Assembly (NCBI GenBank): GCA_002205965.3
Contig: NADL03000669.1
Span: 744,001 to 808,000, forward strand
Source of the DNA: Kappaphycus alvarezii
Lineage: Eukaryota > Rhodophyta > Florideophyceae > Gigartinales > Solieriaceae
Length of the DNA stretch: 64,000 nucleotides
Direction: 5' to 3'
Shown: piece by piece, positions 61,790 to 64,000 of the stretch
Position numbering within the stretch: the first letter of the stretch is position 1
How the letters are laid out: each line of letters begins with the position of its first letter
Notes under the pieces: model-generated
Told to the model about the DNA's origin: nothing
Databases searched by the model: none
What the model saw: the letters and a program-made list of their open reading frames with translations, nothing else
Position numbers and translations under genes: made by a program

Positions 61790-63152
61790 ATGAAAGCGAA
61801 TAGAGGGCTTCCATCTTGAATATTTGCGTTGGATGGTATTTCATACTTGCGTAAAAATTTCCATGTACCGCGTTCAATCAGTCCCATGATTTTTTTTCGT
61901 TTCGCTAGGCCTAATTCTGTTGCGCGGGGATCTTCGGGGTTAACATCTGCTATAAAAGGAGTATAGAAGAGAGGGCTAGGGGGATTAGTTCTGGACCGAA
62001 ATGATTTCAACATAATTATGTAGAGTTCAGAGGGTGGGAGTAATTCCAAAGGGTCAAAATTTTCATTTTCAATTTCACGGAAGTACGGTTTCGCTTGTTG
62101 GGTATTGAAACGTTGGATCACCGAATTTTCCCTTTGGATATGGATCATTTGGTTATGGAAATCGATTCTTTTATAAGAGCATATCCAATCCCTCTCTTTC
62201 TTTCTGAAGATGAGAACTTCGTCACCAGCATAGTAAACTATGTCTGAAGCAGAAGGGGCTTTACTACTAAAAGAAGTTGTTGTACGTCTTTTTGCACCGA
62301 TAGTGTTCATTGCCGTCATGTCAGCAGCACAACTTTTCATGCATTTACTATGCTGTAGTAGCCTTCGGTTAGTATTGGAAAACTAGATTCGATTCAGAAT
62401 ACCATAAATGAAGGGTCTAAACCTTTTCTCCGACGGTGCCATTCATTTCTTCGTTAGCAATCTTGATTATTGACTCCTTTTTGATATTCGGAAGTTTCCG
62501 ATGTACCTCTGGATAGATGCGGCGTAGCGTAGCATGCAGTCTTTCTCCCATACTTGGAGAGTTTTGAGTTTCTATACCAGAGAATTAAGCTTTAAACCAT
62601 ATCCTTTTAAGATATTTTTCCAACGGGCGAGATAAACACTAATTTTGCACGGGTAAGAATATGATTGGGACATCTAGAGTATTTTAGCCACCAGGCCTCG
62701 ACAAAAGAAATTCAGCTTACTTCGACACTTTAATTTTATCCTTAGTTCTGATCTAGGAAAACGGCTCTAGGAATACCAGTGCCTCTGTCGTTAACATGAA
62801 GAACTGGATGATTTTTGAGATACATTACGTCGAAAGAAAGTTCTTTCCCAAACCAAACTTTCACTTTACTTTTCACGAATAACTTAAAGCGAACACGGAA
62901 AGGACCAAAGATCTGACATTTTTCGCAATGTCGGAATATATTTTCGGGAATTTGTTTCGTGTTGGCATCACATTTTGTCGGTTGAGCTATTTTTAGAAAT
63001 CTCATTATCTTTTCGGCAGAAGGGCGATGAAATCCTTTATGTTGTTTAGTCAGCTCGCAATTGGTAAAATTGGTGATATCTTGATTCCATAGTACGTCAG
63101 CATGACCATTGTTGCGTACAAAAGGTATTTCCATTTCAGGATGGGATTGCAT
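61790..63152 (-). pseudogene. Ty1/copia-like polyprotein fragment (integrase to start of RT)
   Basis: Minus-strand segments run in polyprotein order. First is the integrase zinc finger, FHRPSAEKIMRFLK...RHCEKCQ (63000-62930), leading into LSFDVMYLKNHPVLHVND with the first catalytic aspartate. Then, after a gap with stops, comes GIETQNSPSMGERLHATLRR (about 62570), the late catalytic-core region. Next is the integrase C-terminal fold, GDEVLIFRKKERDWICSY...QQAKPYF. Last is LGLAKRKKIMGLIERGTWKF, the start of a copia RT, which breaks off around 61800 just after NANIQDGSP. It resembles the copia lineage of fungi, oomycetes and algae. Stops, shifts and loss of RT and RNase H make it dead. No LTR was found. 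Confidence 0.8.
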
Positions 63153-64000
63153 AGAGTATATTCCAAGCTAAAATATAGTTATAAATTGGCAGATGTGTCG
63201 AGTCTAATCAACAATTATACATATGGACTGTAGAAATCAATCTGGAAGGATACAAGAGATGTTGGAAGAGGTATCTGATTGCCAATCGAGGCGATAGCGC
63301 CCTGAACGTTTTATCCAAACATGTAAAGGTCCCGCTTTTCCTCATTCTGAAATTTGCTCCGATTAGGCGACAATAACCATGGGCTTTTTGAATATCAATG
63401 ACGTTTCTTTGTGCACCAGATTCAATGCATGCCCCTTGCCATTAAATTTTTCCTTTCATGCTTGAGTAGCTTTTGAAGCTAATCATTCTTGTATCAGTCA
63501 GGTAAAAAGTAAACGTATGATATCCATTCAAGCAATTGGGTTGTTAATGGCGACTTAGATACGAAGCGAGAACGAATAACTTCGACCATGATTTGCTAAT
63601 TTTATCGTATGTTCCGTGGTCGAAGTAAAGGCCAGGAATAGTCGGAAGCGCATTCGGTCTCAATGAAGGTTCTGACCGACCTGGAGTTTTTGCATCCCTC
63701 TATGTTTCTTCTATTTATTCCTGATTTATCAGGAAAATCATATCCTGATAAGTATATAGCTGTTTAAAAATTCCACTGCAGTTTTGGAGATAAGTTTTTC
63801 TCAACCTATACTTTAGCCAACGGTGCAGCAGTGACGTCTTTTTAGAGATATTAGATTATATTTTTCTCAGATCGTTGCTGCGGAGGACTTTTCGGTGCAA
63901 ATGTAGTGGTTGGCTCCCTTACTTCTTCCAAGACCCCAGGTACAGTACAACGCTCCCCTTCGATTACAGTGGATAATCTTAAGCTTTTTAAGTGTTTAAG
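63153..64000. other. Right edge, no recognised gene
   Basis: An AT-rich end segment that may contain more of the copia-like element. A perfect 10-base inverted repeat (ACTTCGACCA at 63579-63588 and TGGTCGAAGT at 63617-63626) is present. A GTACAGTAC word lies near 63941. No ORF of note. Confidence 0.4.

Noticed and set aside
63579..63626. 10-base inverted repeat as an element end
   Set aside because: The arms are only 28 bases apart and no other element feature lies around them.

Overview
The window is nuclear DNA from a eukaryote. The best fit is an alga with few introns, perhaps a red alga, but this rests on gene style only: nearly intronless housekeeping genes in small compact islands, separated by long AT-richer stretches full of decayed mobile elements. 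The organism is not proven. Recognised host genes are the 3' two thirds of MLH1 at the left edge, two related multi-pass membrane proteins of a rolling-stone/AIG1-like type, a probable mitochondrial single-span protein, a LYR-motif protein with one short in-frame intron, LSM1, and an organelle-type tRNA methylthiotransferase (MiaB) that appears to carry an N-terminal parvulin-type prolyl isomerase domain.

Layout: 0-3.5 kb holds MLH1 (+) converging on a six-span membrane protein (-). From 3.5 to 26.7 kb is mobile-element territory: a decayed piggyBac copy (5.1-6.5 kb), a Tc1/mariner remnant (8.7-9.1 kb), a broken gene of a transposon-associated family with an NCSGQNKN motif (11.8-13.4 kb), and a composite element (19.1-24.3 kb) with palindromic inverted ends that contains an intact-looking piggyBac transposase gene and a 5'-truncated reverse transcriptase with a C-terminal nuclease-like region. 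The longer membrane-protein paralogue lies at 26.7-28.4 kb. From 28.5 to 45 kb I find mostly repeats, palindromes built on TACTGTACAGTA, a possible LTR, a chromodomain-like remnant and unidentified degenerate reading frames.

From 45.3 to 53.1 kb there is an unusual region that I read as one large decayed mobile element. It has a Crypton-type tyrosine recombinase gene on the plus strand, an unknown about 690-codon gene facing it on the minus strand, an 11-copy array of a roughly 91-bp repeat between them, and copies of the same TGTGTCG...GACACA motif at both outer edges. This is the best candidate for a previously undescribed system in the window.

From 55 to 60.7 kb a compact plus-strand host island holds the mitochondrial protein, the LYR protein, LSM1 and MiaB, with a fragment of a second reverse transcriptase lying antisense just after LSM1. 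From 61.8 to 63.2 kb is a broken Ty1/copia-like integrase/RT fragment. No tRNA, rRNA or CRISPR array was recognised.
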